From positions 992,001 to 1,056,000 of the forward strand of contig NC_007350.1 of the NCBI RefSeq assembly GCF_000010125.1: a stretch of 64,000 nt of DNA, written 5' to 3'. How positions within the stretch are numbered: position 1 is the stretch's first letter; each line of letters starts with the position of its first letter. Shown here in pieces: positions 17,356 through 27,058 of this stretch. Below the pieces are notes generated by a model. The model worked only from the letters and a program-made list of their open reading frames with translations, searched no databases and was not told where the DNA came from. The translations under genes were made by a program, and so were the position numbers. Source of the DNA: Staphylococcus saprophyticus subsp. saprophyticus ATCC 15305 = NCTC 7292. GTDB lineage: Bacteria; Bacillota; Bacilli; Staphylococcales; Staphylococcaceae.

Positions 17356-18945
17356 TTATTCAAATCCGCCATTGACGGCTAATTCGTCAACATCTTCTCC
17401 AAATTTTTCAAAATTAGATTTAAAACGATTAATTAAATCTTGAGCTTGTGTTCTGTATGCTTCTGGCTTACTCCAAGCATTGATAGGATTGAGCAATGTT
17501 TGAGGGACATCTTCTACTTCAACAGGAATATCTAATCCGAACATATCATCTTTCACATATTCTGCATCTCTCAATTTACCTGTAATGGCTTGATTAACCA
17601 TTTGTCTTGTATAATTTAGGCTAATACGACGTCCAACGCCATACTTTCCGCCAGTCCAACCCGTGTTAACTAAGTAAACATCAACGCCATGTTTATCTAT
17701 TAAGTTACCTAATAAATCAGCATAAACTTTAGCGTTTAATGGTAAGAATGGGGAACCAAAACAAGTAGAGAATGATGGTTCAGGCTCAGTAACGCCTCGT
17801 TCTGTTCCAGCTAATTTAGCAGTGAAACCACTTAAAAAATGATACATCGCTTGGTCTTTGGTTAATTTTGAAATAGGTGGTAATACACCAAATGCATCTG
17901 CAGTTAAGAAAATAATTGTATTAGGATGCGCTGCTTTAGATGGTGTCACAATATTATCAATGTGGTGAATAGGGTATGCAGCTCTAGTATTTTCCGTGTA
18001 TTGATTGTCGTCAAAATCAACATCGCCTTCTTCATCAACAACAACGTTTTCTAGAATTGTTCCGTATTTAATAGCATCATAAATTTGTGGTTCTTTTTTC
18101 TGTGATAGATTAATTGCTTTTGCGTAACAGCCACCTTCGATGTTGAAGATACCGTTATTATTCCATCCATGCTCATCATCACCGATGAGTTTACGTGTAG
18201 GGTCAGCAGAAAGTGTTGTCTTTCCAGTACCTGATAAACCAAAGAATAGAGCTACGTCGCCTTTTTCGCCAACATTTGCTGAACAATGCATACTCATAAT
18301 GTCGTCTTTAGGTAGTAAGTAGTTTATTACGGAGAAGATTCCTTTTTTCATTTCACCAGCATATTCAGTTCCACCTATTAGGATTACTTTATGTTTAAAT
18401 GATGTGATAATGAAGGTTTCTGAATTTGTACCATCTATGGATGGGTCTGCTTTGAAGTGAGGTGCAGAAATAATAGTGAAGTTTGGTTTGATTTCTTGAG
18501 CTTCTTCATTTGTACTTGGACGGATGAACATGTTTTGAGCGAACAAATTATGCCAAGCCAATTCATTAACAACAGTGAGTTTTAACTGTGAATCTTCATC
18601 GCTACCTGCATAACCGTTAAAAACATAAAGCTCATCTTTCTTATCAAGATAGTTTAATACTTTATCATATAAATTTAGAAATTTTTCTTCTTCGATAGGT
18701 TGGTTTATGTTGCCCCAATCGATGTCATCTCTATAAGATGGCTCAGTGACAATAAACTTATCTTTTGGTGAACGACCAGTATATTTACCAGTTTTTGCAT
18801 TGATGGCGCCTAATTCCGTTAGTTCGCCTTCATTATTTTCTAAAATTTTATTATACAACTGAGTTGTAGATAATTGAAATAATGAAGATTGCTTGTCTAA
18901 AATGCTTTCAATTTTGCTTGTATAAGTGTATGTATCTACCGCCAT
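17356..18945 (-). CDS. pckA: ATP-dependent phosphoenolpyruvate carboxykinase
   Basis: A 529-residue enzyme converting oxaloacetate to PEP with ATP, the entry step of gluconeogenesis. The kinase loop [10 protein letters not shown] lies near residues 235-245, preceded by the [11 protein letters not shown] stretch and followed by IGDDEHGW. The PEPCK-specific segment EGGCYAKAI and a C-terminal [11 protein letters not shown] are intact. The start is ATG 18945 behind GGAGGG. A cre-like site and its own promoter lie just upstream, which fits glucose repression. Confidence 0.97.
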
Positions 18946-18973
18946 ACTTGATCCCTCCACGCTATTTAGTTGA

Positions 18974-18987
18974 TGTAAGCCTTTACA
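18974..18987 (-). promoter_or_regulatory. cre-like CcpA operator for pckA
   Basis: The 14-mer TGTAAAGGCTTACA on the minus strand is one base from a perfect TGTAAACGCTTACA cre palindrome. It lies just downstream of the pckA -10 box, where bound CcpA would block transcription. CcpA repression of pckA is known in staphylococci; this site is an inference. Confidence 0.55.
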
Positions 18988-18994
18988 ATTACAG

Positions 18995-19022
18995 AGTATA
19001 ACATATATAGATTAATAGTCCA
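18995..19022 (-). promoter_or_regulatory. pckA promoter
   Basis: On the minus strand TGGACT (19022-19017) is followed after 16 bases by TATACT (19000-18995). The cre-like site lies just downstream. Confidence 0.5.
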
Positions 19023-19067
19023 CACCAATTTCAAAGGAATTTTAAATAAATATTAATAAATGTAAAA

Positions 19068-19096
19068 TTGACATTATATGTTAGATTAGGTACTAT
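19068..19096 (+). promoter_or_regulatory. metK promoter
   Basis: TTGACA (19068-19073), exactly 17 bases, then TACTAT (19091-19096), about 15 bases before the S-box riboswitch. Confidence 0.75.
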
Positions 19097-19110
19097 ATAA
19101 ATTAACGGAT

Positions 19111-19280
19111 TCTCTTATCCTGAGTGGCGGAGGGACATGGACCCAATGAAGCCCAGCAACCTCTTCTTAATTGAAGAAAGGTGCCAAACCGTTTGCAGAC
19201 AAATAGCGTCTGAACGATAAGAGCGAATGGACGTATAAAGGGCCTTCTCTCTATTTACTATAGTGTAGAAGGCCTTTTTT
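19111..19280 (+). ncRNA. SAM-I (S-box) riboswitch with terminator, metK leader
   Basis: A conserved S-box core is readable: the P1 arm at 19111-19119 pairs with 19216-19223, and between them lie the GAGGGA, the ATGAAGCCCAGCAACC block and GGTGCCAA. The expression platform is a terminator with 8-bp stem GGCCTTCT/AGAAGGCC (19241-19248 with 19267-19274) followed by six T. High S-adenosylmethionine should promote termination and so reduce metK expression. Confidence 0.96.
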
Positions 19281-19333
19281 AATGAGCTCAACAGAGAGAG
19301 AATTTTCGTAATTTAAAACTAAAGGAGCAAATT

Positions 19334-20530
19334 ATGACATATAATAAAAGATTGTTTACTTCAGAATCTGTAACAGAAGGGCATCCGGACAAGATTGCTG
19401 ATCAAGTATCGGATGCGATTTTAGATGAAATTTTAAAAGATGACCCAAATGCACGTGTGGCTTGTGAAACGACTGTAACCACAGGTATGGCTTTAATTTC
19501 AGGAGAAATTTCAACAACAACTTATGTTGATATACCAAAAGTAGTTAGAGAAACAATTAAAGAAATAGGTTACACACGTGCGAAATTCGGTTACGACAGC
19601 CAAACGATGGCTGTATTAACAGCAATTGACGAACAATCTCCTGACATCGCACAAGGTGTAGATACAGCTTTAGAATATCGCGACGAAGCTTCTGAAGCGG
19701 AAATTGAAGCTACGGGTGCAGGAGATCAAGGCTTGATGTTTGGTTATGCAACTAATGAAACAGATACGTATATGCCGTTACCCATTTTCTTATCACATCA
19801 GTTAGCTAAACGTTTATCTGACGTACGTAAAGATGAAATTTTAAAATACTTGCGTCCTGATGGAAAAGTTCAAGTGACAGTTGAATATGATGAACAAGAT
19901 AAACCAGTTCGAATAGATACTATTGTTTTATCTACACAACATGCTGAAGATATTGAATTGGATCAAATTAAAGATGATATTAAAACACACGTTATTTATC
20001 CAACAGTGCCAGAGTCATTATTAGATGAACAGACGAAATTTTATATTAACCCAACTGGTAGATTTGTAATCGGCGGTCCTCAAGGAGATGCAGGACTAAC
20101 AGGTCGTAAAATCATCGTGGACACATATGGTGGATATGCACGTCATGGTGGTGGATGCTTCAGTGGTAAGGATCCAACTAAAGTTGACCGCTCAGCTGCA
20201 TATGCTGCACGTTATGTAGCTAAAAATATTGTTGCAGCTCAATTGGCTGAAAAATGTGAAGTACAATTAGCGTATGCGATTGGTGTTGCTGAACCGGTTT
20301 CAATTTCAATAGATACATTTGGTACTGGTAAAGTCAGTGAATATGAATTAGTAGAAGCTGTAAGAAAACATTTTGATTTAAGACCTGCCGGAATTATTAA
20401 AATGCTTGATTTAAAACATCCAATTTATAAACAAACAGCTGCATATGGTCATTTTGGACGTACTGATGTGCTATTACCATGGGAAAAATTAGATAAAGTT
20501 AACTTATTAAAAGATAGTGTCAAAGCTTAA
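19334..20530 (+). CDS. metK: S-adenosylmethionine synthase
   Basis: A 398-residue enzyme making S-adenosylmethionine from ATP and methionine. The N-terminal [20 protein letters not shown] holds the ATP/metal residues. Signature 1, [12 protein letters not shown], starts at residue 128, and signature 2 is [15 protein letters not shown]. The start is ATG 19334 behind AAAGGAG. The upstream S-box riboswitch closes a feedback loop, as the ligand is the product of this enzyme. Confidence 0.98.
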   Translation: MTYNKRLFTSESVTEGHPDKIADQVSDAILDEILKDDPNARVACETTVTTGMALISGEISTTTYVDIPKVVRETIKEIGYTRAKFGYDSQTMAVLTAIDEQSPDIAQGVDTALEYRDEASEAEIEATGAGDQGLMFGYATNETDTYMPLPIFLSHQLAKRLSDVRKDEILKYLRPDGKVQVTVEYDEQDKPVRIDTIVLSTQHAEDIELDQIKDDIKTHVIYPTVPESLLDEQTKFYINPTGRFVIGGPQGDAGLTGRKIIVDTYGGYARHGGGCFSGKDPTKVDRSAAYAARYVAKNIVAAQLAEKCEVQLAYAIGVAEPVSISIDTFGTGKVSEYELVEAVRKHFDLRPAGIIKMLDLKHPIYKQTAAYGHFGRTDVLLPWEKLDKVNLLKDSVKA

Positions 20531-20628
20531 ACTGAGACAAAATGTTTAAATTTTAAACTTTACTATCGAATACGATGCGCATATCTATTATAATTAAGTT
20601 ACTGAACACATAAAGGAGCGTTTTTGTT

Positions 20629-21537
20629 ATGAATTCATTTGGACCAATAGAGATTGGTTTAATCGTGGCAATTGTCGTAGCAGTCATTTGTTTGATTTTA
20701 TTTATTGTTGCTTTAAAAAGTAAGAAAAAAGCGCAAGAAAAAGTTGAAGCGCAATATAAATCAAGAGAGCAACAACTGAGCGATGAGCATGAAGAAGAGC
20801 TAGAAAAAGAAAGAATTGAAAATAAAAAAACGGTAACAAAACAAAAAGAAGAATATACGGCTGTGGTTAATTCTAAAGATAGAGAAATTGATGCATTAAA
20901 ATTATTCTCTAAAAATCAAAGTGAATATGTAACTGATATGAGATTAATAGGTATTCGCGAACGACTTGTAAATGAGAAAAGAATTCGTCCAGAAGATATG
21001 CATATTATGGCAAATATTTTTTTACCAAGGAATGAGTTTGGTGATGTGCAACGTATCAGTCACTTAGTCCTAACACGTACAGGTTTATATATCATTGATT
21101 CACAATTGCTTAAAGGTCATGTGTATAATGGCGTAAGTGCTGCACAATTTAAAGAACAGCCGATGATGGAACAAGTATTTAATACATTAGATCTTGATGG
21201 TCAAGTTCCACAAACACTTGTCTTAGATCAAAATGAAGATAAAGATGCTTTATCATTTGTTAATTACACGACGCATTTAGATGAAATTGAAAGACTTGCT
21301 GGTGATATCCAAACAGAATTAAATTTAAAATTTACACCAACAACTATCTTATACTTCAACCCTAAAAATGATGGCGATGTTACGATTACAAATTATGCAC
21401 AAAGTTCAAATTCAAAAGTTTTAGTAGGACCAGAACAATTAGACGAATTCTTTAATAAATTTGTCTTTCATGGTCGCATTCAATACAATGTTGAAGACTT
21501 ACAACGTGTAATGGATGAAATCGAATCATTTAATTAG
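20629..21537 (+). CDS. Membrane-anchored coiled-coil protein with NERD-like domain
   Basis: A 302-residue protein with one N-terminal transmembrane helix (residues ~7-28). A highly charged coiled coil follows (~30-90), then a globular region. Part of that region (HLVLTRTGLYIIDSQLLKG) resembles the nuclease-related NERD domain, in which a hydrophobic strand ends in an acidic residue. No complete nuclease active site is evident, so the assignment is tentative. It has its own GGAGCG ribosome site and terminator and is probably monocistronic. Confidence 0.7.
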   Translation: MNSFGPIEIGLIVAIVVAVICLILFIVALKSKKKAQEKVEAQYKSREQQLSDEHEEELEKERIENKKTVTKQKEEYTAVVNSKDREIDALKLFSKNQSEYVTDMRLIGIRERLVNEKRIRPEDMHIMANIFLPRNEFGDVQRISHLVLTRTGLYIIDSQLLKGHVYNGVSAAQFKEQPMMEQVFNTLDLDGQVPQTLVLDQNEDKDALSFVNYTTHLDEIERLAGDIQTELNLKFTPTTILYFNPKNDGDVTITNYAQSSNSKVLVGPEQLDEFFNKFVFHGRIQYNVEDLQRVMDEIESFN

Positions 21538-21552
21538 AATATTATGAGATAT

Positions 21553-21600
21553 AAAAAAGCTACAGACAAAGTCAGTTCACTTTTGTCTGTAGCTTTTTGT
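21553..21600 (+). terminator. Terminator after the NERD-like gene
   Basis: A stem of about 15 bp (AAAAAGCTACAGACAAA with its complement at 21581-21597), A- and T-flanked, which could act in both directions. Confidence 0.85.
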
Positions 21601-21706
21601 CATATATAATAATATTTCGACTTTTTAAATTTATAAGCATTATTATTTATATTTTTGGTAATATTCATTAATATAAACATTAACTTAACTAAAAGGGGAC
21701 TTTAAC

Positions 21707-22543
21707 TTGGAAAATATTAGTTTTTATAATGGCAATGAAATGCCTATAGTAGGTTTAGGAACGTTCCGTGTTGAAAATAACGATGAGTGTAAAGCGTCGG
21801 TTAAACATGCGATTGAGAGTGGTTATACACATATCGATACAGCCATGATTTATGAAAATGAACACAAAGTTGGCGAAGGTATTGCGGAAGGTCTTGCTTC
21901 TACAGGACTGAAAAGAAGTGATTTGTTTATTACATCAAAATTGTGGTTAGATGATTATGGTCGCAAAAATGTTGAAACTGCATATGAAACGAGTCTAAAA
22001 AAACTTAACTTAGATTATCTTGATTTGTATTTAATGCATTGGCCAGGTACTGATGAAGCTTTAATGATTGACACTTGGCAAGGGATGGAAGATTTATATA
22101 AAGATAATAAAGTGAAAAATATTGGTGTGAGTAACTTTAATGTTGAACATTTAGAAGCATTATTGGCACAGGTTTCTATAAAACCAGTCATTAATCAAGT
22201 TGAATTTCACCCATACTTGTTACAAGAATCACTAAGAAGATATTTAGAAGTACAAAATATTCATATGGAATCGTGGTCACCATTAATGAATGCACAAATC
22301 TTAGAGGATGCAACCGTTAAATCAGTAGCAGAAGAAGTTGGAAAATCACCAGCACAAGTCATTATAAGATGGAATATTGAACACGGTGTAGTAGTGATAC
22401 CAAAATCAGTTACACCGTCTAGAATTGAAGAAAATTTGAATGTCTTTGATTTTAATTTAACACCAACTCAAATTGAAAAATTAGATAGCCTGAATGAAGA
22501 TAAAAGGATTGGACCAGATCCAATAGGGTACAATGGTCACTAA
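21707..22543 (+). CDS. Aldo/keto reductase (YvgN-like)
   Basis: A 278-residue NADPH-dependent reductase. The catalytic tetrad is complete: Asp44, Tyr49, Lys78 and His111 (HIDTAMIY, ITSKLW, LYLMHWP). The cofactor segment IPKSVTPSRIEEN lies in the C-terminal third. Relatives reduce methylglyoxal and other aldehydes. It starts with TTG 21707 behind AAAGGGG. It stands alone before the convergent crcB pair. Confidence 0.92.
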   Translation: MENISFYNGNEMPIVGLGTFRVENNDECKASVKHAIESGYTHIDTAMIYENEHKVGEGIAEGLASTGLKRSDLFITSKLWLDDYGRKNVETAYETSLKKLNLDYLDLYLMHWPGTDEALMIDTWQGMEDLYKDNKVKNIGVSNFNVEHLEALLAQVSIKPVINQVEFHPYLLQESLRRYLEVQNIHMESWSPLMNAQILEDATVKSVAEEVGKSPAQVIIRWNIEHGVVVIPKSVTPSRIEENLNVFDFNLTPTQIEKLDSLNEDKRIGPDPIGYNGH

Positions 22544-22692
22544 GTCGATGAAATAAAAAAATAAGGTGGAAACCGATTTTTTAATAAAGATGACTTAGCT
22601 CCACTAAACATGGATTGTAGTATAGAGGGCTACTTTGACTGAAGTTTAGGTATAAGTCCTGCTACTTTAATTGGAATACATGAATCGATGTT

Positions 22693-22721
22693 TAAGTATA
22701 AAGTGTGTTGCTTTATACTTA
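22693..22721. repeat. Perfect 11-bp hairpin in the gap after the aldo/keto reductase gene
   Basis: TAAGTATAAAG pairs with CTTTATACTTA around a seven-base loop. No T tail follows, so it is not a simple terminator. The rest of 22544-22732 holds no gene I can support. Confidence 0.6.
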
Positions 22722-22732
22722 CATCATAATCA

Positions 22733-22772
22733 AAAACAGTCTGAGACATCATTAAAGGTCTCAGACTGTTTT
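22733..22772. terminator. Bidirectional terminator between the aldo/keto reductase gene and crcB
   Basis: A perfect 15-bp stem (22733-22747 with 22758-22772) with A and T flanks. The stem contains the CTGAGAC core shared with several other terminators in this window. Confidence 0.88.
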
Positions 22773-22813
22773 ATTTATGGATGGAAGATTATCTAGTATG
22801 TTGCTAAGAAGAT

Positions 22814-23170
22814 TTAAAAAAGATAGTAACCCAACAAGCAGGCTACGAATGAAACGCCATATTGTAAAATAGAATAAAGTATAAATAAATTGATTTGTTT
22901 CGGTGTTGTCAATAATTTAACGAGTTCGGAAGACAAAGTTGAAAATGTAGTTAATCCACCCAGTATGCCTACGATAATAAAAGGATTAATCCAATTTATA
23001 TTTAAACACATACCCATAAGTAGTCCGATACAAAAACTGCCTACTACATTTATTAAAAGTGTAGGTATAGGAAGGGAAGTATTAAATTTCTGATTAAATA
23101 CATCTGTGACGAATCCTCTAATTACCGCACCAATGCCGCCGCCTAGCATAACTAATATACATTGAATCAT
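22814..23170 (-). CDS. crcB: Fluoride exporter CrcB/Fluc, subunit 2
   Basis: A 118-residue, four-helix membrane protein of the Fluc fluoride channel family. It has the N-terminal GGGIGAVIR, the pore asparagine helix (LLINVVGSF) and the helix-break motif [12 protein letters not shown]. Its start overlaps the stop of the other crcB by four bases (ATGA). Paired crcB genes can encode heterodimeric channels that keep cytoplasmic fluoride low. Confidence 0.93.
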   Translation of the reverse strand: MIQCILVMLGGGIGAVIRGFVTDVFNQKFNTSLPIPTLLINVVGSFCIGLLMGMCLNINWINPFIIVGILGGLTTFSTLSSELVKLLTTPKQINLFILYSILQYGVSFVACLLGYYLF

Positions 23171-23532
23171 GAAATTTTAGCCCCCAATCTAACACCCAAG
23201 AAGCATAGTAAGATACCAAAGATGTAACTCGTTAATGCATATACAATGAGTAAAATAAAAGAGCCGCTTTCAAAAAATTGTACAAGTTCAAATTGAAACG
23301 TCGAGAAGGTAGTCAGTGATCCTATAAAGCCTGTTGTGATACCTTTTTTGAGCATTGGGCTATTATTAAAGTATTGGATAGCTAGAGTGCCAAGAAACCC
23401 CATCAAAAATGCACCGCATAAATTTGCAATAAATGTGCCAATAGGCATTTCAAAAGATGTATTTATAAATGAAAGTAAATATCTTAGTAATGCACCGACA
23501 GCACCACCTAGAAAAATAAATAAATATTGCAT
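23167..23532 (-). CDS. crcB: Fluoride exporter CrcB/Fluc, subunit 1
   Basis: A 121-residue, four-helix Fluc channel subunit: GGAVGALLR at the N-terminus, [12 protein letters not shown] (pore asparagine) and [12 protein letters not shown]. It is the first gene of the pair, four bases overlapped with the downstream one. The leader holds an imperfect repeat (23561-23567 with 23587-23593), but I see no fluoride-riboswitch core. The region 23533-23742 carries nothing else recognisable. Confidence 0.93.
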   Translation of the reverse strand: MQYLFIFLGGAVGALLRYLLSFINTSFEMPIGTFIANLCGAFLMGFLGTLAIQYFNNSPMLKKGITTGFIGSLTTFSTFQFELVQFFESGSFILLIVYALTSYIFGILLCFLGVRLGAKIS

Positions 23533-23742
23533 ATTAATGTATGTCCTTCCTTAAATTTAAAAACTGGAACATAATTAAAAAATGCCCCAGTTTCGTCAAT
23601 CATATTGGTAGAAGTTGATAAAAATTAATGTTTACGTGTTAAAACATATAATATGGTTTTATATTTCACTATTACTAAAGTTGGTAGATGAAATTTTTGA
23701 GTAAAATTTAAAATACATTCTACATCTCATCCTTACTATAAA

Positions 23743-24048
23743 CTAGAAAATAATACCAAACGTTGATAGGGAAGCAATGATATGAATGATTAATACCACC
23801 AAAATAATGTATGGCAAGATTTTGCTGGCTATTCTAATCCAATCTGAATCATTATGTAAATGTTTGATAGCTTTATCTGCAAATATAATTGAAATAATTA
23901 AAATAATAGCGTTAATGATACTACACACAAATATTAATTTAATCATTGAACTAAAATGTGTGCTTAGTAGAGGATTTCTAGTATTAAAATAAAGACTTAT
24001 AATTACTAATAAACTAGATAAATAAAAATAAAGTTTTGAACGTGCCAT
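23743..24048 (-). CDS. Small hydrophobic membrane protein, unknown
   Basis: A 101-residue protein with about three transmembrane segments (residues ~7-24, 34-55 and 75-97) and one polar loop (DKAIKHLHNDSDW). A strong TAGGAGG site precedes ATG 24048. I do not recognise the family. It lies alone between crcB and the transaldolase gene on the opposite strand. Confidence 0.7.
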   Translation of the reverse strand: MARSKLYFYLSSLLVIISLYFNTRNPLLSTHFSSMIKLIFVCSIINAIILIISIIFADKAIKHLHNDSDWIRIASKILPYIILVVLIIHIIASLSTFGIIF

Positions 24049-24332
24049 ATTTACCTCCTAGTGCAATTCATTTTACAATGATACCATAAATATAAGAATA
24101 TTTAATGAAATTTACTATTTTATATTATTTTCTGATATTTGAGTTTTAAAAAGTGCGTCAAATTAAATCGTTGACTGATGTGAATTGATTATGAAGATGT
24201 ATTGAATGATAAGATTTTAAGCAAAAAATTAGAATTTTTCTAATATTGATGGTATAAATAAACTGTATGGTTAATAACCGTTAGAAAATAATTCTTAATT
24301 GAATTATTTATTTAAGTCAGGAGGAATTAGTA

Positions 24333-25046
24333 ATGGCAAATTTAAATGTTGAAGTGTTTGCAGATGGTGCAGATATTGAAGAAATGAAAGCAGCTTATAA
24401 AAACAAACAGGTTGATGGTTTCACAACTAACCCTAGTTTAATGGCAAAAGCGGGTGTAACAGACTATAAAGCTTTTGCTGAAGAAGCTGTACGTGAAATT
24501 CCTGATGCTTCTATTTCATTTGAAGTATTCGCAGATGATTTAGAAACTATGGCAAAAGAGGCTGAAATTTTAAAACAATATGGTGACAATGTATTCGTTA
24601 AAATTCCAGTTGTAAACACTAAAGGTGAATCAACAATTTCTCTAATTAAAAAATTATCAGCAGAAAACGTTCGTTTAAATGTAACTGCTGTTTATACTTT
24701 AGACCAAGTTAAAGAAATTACTGATGCTGTAACAGAAGGTGTACCAACTTATGTATCAGTTTTCGCTGGTCGTATTGCTGACACAGGTGTAGATCCTATT
24801 CCATTGATGAAAGAAGCAGCAGAAGTAACGCATAGTAAAGAAGGCGTTAAATTACTATGGGCAAGCTGTCGTGAAGTGATTAATGTCATTCAAGCAGACG
24901 AAGTCGGTGCAGATATTATCACATGTCCAGCAGATGTTGTTAAAAAAGTAAATAATAATCTTGGTCGTGATATTGGTGAATTATCAGTAGACACTGTACA
25001 AGGATTTGCTAAAGACATCCAAAGTTCTGGTTTATCTATTCTATAA
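24333..25046 (+). CDS. tal: Transaldolase
   Basis: A 237-residue TIM-barrel enzyme of the compact transaldolase/fructose-6-phosphate-aldolase-like class. The Schiff-base lysine is Lys90 (VFVKIPV). The early acidic residue is Asp11 (VEVFADGAD), and the phosphate-binding end contains TCPADVV. It moves three-carbon units in the pentose phosphate pathway. Codon use is strongly biased, as expected for a highly expressed protein. The start is ATG 24333 behind AGGAGGA. Confidence 0.93.
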   Translation: MANLNVEVFADGADIEEMKAAYKNKQVDGFTTNPSLMAKAGVTDYKAFAEEAVREIPDASISFEVFADDLETMAKEAEILKQYGDNVFVKIPVVNTKGESTISLIKKLSAENVRLNVTAVYTLDQVKEITDAVTEGVPTYVSVFAGRIADTGVDPIPLMKEAAEVTHSKEGVKLLWASCREVINVIQADEVGADIITCPADVVKKVNNNLGRDIGELSVDTVQGFAKDIQSSGLSIL

Positions 25047-25069
25047 AACTTTAGAATAAATTTAATTAT

Positions 25070-25122
25070 GAGTGGGATAACAAACGAATTTTACAATAAA
25101 GATTACGTACGCCCACTTTTTT
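25070..25122 (+). terminator. Probable tal terminator
   Basis: AGTGGG (25071-25076) pairs with CCCACT (25112-25117) around a long loop, followed by a T run. Confidence 0.5.
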
Positions 25123-25246
25123 ATGGATGGGATGATAGAGGTTTACCTGAGCTAAAACTTATTCATAGTGACGACAAGTTCATGTAAAATATGAATGTAG
25201 TTTTATATTGAAAATGGTACCTTACGTCTACTATTCAATTGAAAAA

Positions 25247-25287
25247 GAGTCTGAGACATCAATAGATGTTTCAGACTCAATTTTTTT
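25247..25287 (+). terminator. Second terminator downstream of tal
   Basis: A 14-bp stem with one G-T pair (25247-25260 with 25265-25278) and a seven-T tail. It carries the CTGAGACAT core. Between it and the tal terminator (25123-25246) I see no gene. Confidence 0.8.
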
Positions 25288-25424
25288 GTTAAAAAATAGT
25301 TAAGTCATTAGCAAGCCCATTATACTTATACATAAATGTTGAATTATATATTAAGTCATGTACAGAGCACCTACGTATTTGCTAATATATAGTGAAATAG
25401 ATTGATTGAACAGGAGATACAATA

Positions 25425-26063
25425 ATGAAACTCCAACAGCCCAAAATAAATGTTAGTTTAGATTATAAAATACTTACTGATGTTTTTGATGATGAAGACG
25501 ATATTTTAGAGTAAGCAGCTATTAATCATTCAAATTTGGTTGATCAAACTTTAGATAGGTTATTGATATATGGTTCACGCATCACAAATTGCAACTTTAC
25601 TAATTCTGATTTAGGACGTGTAGATTTTACAGACGTGATTTTTGAAAATTGTGATTTTTCTAATGTTAAAATGGAACATGGTAGTTTACATAGAGTGATA
25701 TTTAAAAATTGTCGTATGACAGGGACTTATTTAAAACAAATGAGATTGGGTCATACTTCATTTTGTGAAGTTAAAGCTAATTTTGTTAGTTTTATAGACT
25801 CTAAAATGGATAAGTTACTATTTGATACGTGTCAACTTGAACATGGTGCTTTTTATGAATCAACATTAAAACAAATTACATTCGATGAAACAAACATGAA
25901 CCACGTAACAATACATCAAACGCCATTAAAAGGTTGTGATTTAAGCACATCACAATTTGAAACAATTGTCGTCAATAAAGAAGATTTAGTTAGGTGTAAG
26001 GTATCTAAAGAACAAGCAATTCAATTCGCTACATTAATGGGACTAGGTGTCGTTGATGCATAA
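25425..26063 (+). pseudogene. Pentapeptide-repeat protein gene with in-frame stop at codon 30
   Basis: ATG 25425 follows a good AGGAG site and reads 29 residues (ending FDDEDDILE), then TAA at 25512-25514. The same frame continues for another 182 codons of pentapeptide-repeat sequence: CNFTNSDLGRVDF, CDFSNVKMEHGSL and similar, forming a right-handed beta-helix. One base change (TTA to TAA) would explain the stop. Translation could restart at TTG 25536, but no ribosome site is visible there. Pentapeptide proteins are mostly structural or protein-binding; the role of this one is unknown. Confidence 0.8.
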
Positions 26064-26162
26064 TTTGTAAAAAAGGTGTTCAATTATAATTGATTCATTG
26101 AGATAATTCCATTACTATTTGAAAGAGATGTATGGCGAAATTGCTAAAGGAGTACATATTAA

Positions 26163-26612
26163 ATGAAAGCAAATATTTTTAAGCAAAAAGTTAAAAAGCA
26201 GTTATGGTTTTTAAATAAAAAAGAAAAAAGTAAATTGGATTCTGTTTTGGAAAGCGTAGTTGAAAAGCATGATAATGAACATTTAAATCGACCTATTGCA
26301 TTTTCTAATCAATTTTTAAAAGAATATGTTTTTAAAGAAAAAGTAGTATCGTCTACGCAGTTATTTGCTTTATTATTAGGTATTTTATTTACATATATTA
26401 TGTTATTAGGTATTTTCTTGTTTGGTTTTATTACAAGTTTAACTGCTGTACAATATTTTATAAAACCAGAAGTACAGTTATCGACACTGACAGTCATATT
26501 AACATTTATTGGAGCATTATTACTTGTTATTGTTAGTTTGTATTTAATTAGGTTGGTCACTGGTTACTTTACGAAAAAATTATTAGAATATAAGCATAAC
26601 AAAGCATTGTAA
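26163..26612 (+). CDS. Small membrane protein with two C-terminal transmembrane helices, unknown
   Basis: A 149-residue protein: a basic helical N-terminus (~1-60, rich in lysine) and then two hydrophobic segments (~63-92 and 106-130). The start is ATG 26163 behind AAAGGAG. The layout resembles HAAS/DUF1129-like proteins, a resemblance I cannot confirm. It lies convergent to the sigS-ecfX operon, eight bases from the ecfX stop, with no obvious terminator between. Confidence 0.7.
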   Translation: MKANIFKQKVKKQLWFLNKKEKSKLDSVLESVVEKHDNEHLNRPIAFSNQFLKEYVFKEKVVSSTQLFALLLGILFTYIMLLGIFLFGFITSLTAVQYFIKPEVQLSTLTVILTFIGALLLVIVSLYLIRLVTGYFTKKLLEYKHNKAL

Positions 26613-26619
26613 TAAAATA

Positions 26620-27045
26620 CTAACTATCTATTAGGTGAGAAAGTGTTAAACTTTCTTGCCATTTTTTATGTACAACGATATATGCTACATCAACTATGAT
26701 AAAAGTTGCATTATCAAAATAAATAACTGTTTGTGCACCTTGTGATTTTAAGCCATTAATTGCTAATGCATTGATAAAATATTGTATTGGGGAGCGCTTT
26801 GCTTTAATTGGGAAGACGATCGTATGGTTATTAATATAGATGGGGATGAGTTTTCGTATTTTAAGTATGTCCTTAGCTTGCTTAATTTGTATGGGTAAAG
26901 AAAGATTGTTGGTTTCAAGGATATATTTTAATGTTTGATTAATGGAAGAAGGATACGTAAATTGATGTGTTGTATATTGACAAATGGTAAGTAATTCGGG
27001 ACCGATAACGGTTTTGAAATATAATAGTTTAGCAAGGTTATTCAT
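26620..27045 (-). CDS. ecfX: EcfX-like protein encoded downstream of SigS
   Basis: A 141-residue protein of unknown function in the position of S. aureus ecfX, the partner gene of sigS. The start chosen is ATG 27045, with GAGGTG seven bases upstream; an in-frame GTG three codons earlier lies inside that site. The central segment (IPIYINNHTIVFPIK) vaguely recalls the ComK fold, a weak impression only. It begins 13 bases after the sigS stop, so the two are co-transcribed. Confidence 0.7.
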   Translation of the reverse strand: MNNLAKLLYFKTVIGPELLTICQYTTHQFTYPSSINQTLKYILETNNLSLPIQIKQAKDILKIRKLIPIYINNHTIVFPIKAKRSPIQYFINALAINGLKSQGAQTVIYFDNATFIIVDVAYIVVHKKWQESLTLSHLIDS

Positions 27046-27058
27046 TAAATTCACCTCA

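Noticed and set aside
23533..23742. Fluoride riboswitch before the crcB pair
   Set aside because: I looked on the minus strand for the crcB-motif core and did not find it. Only a 7-bp imperfect repeat is present.
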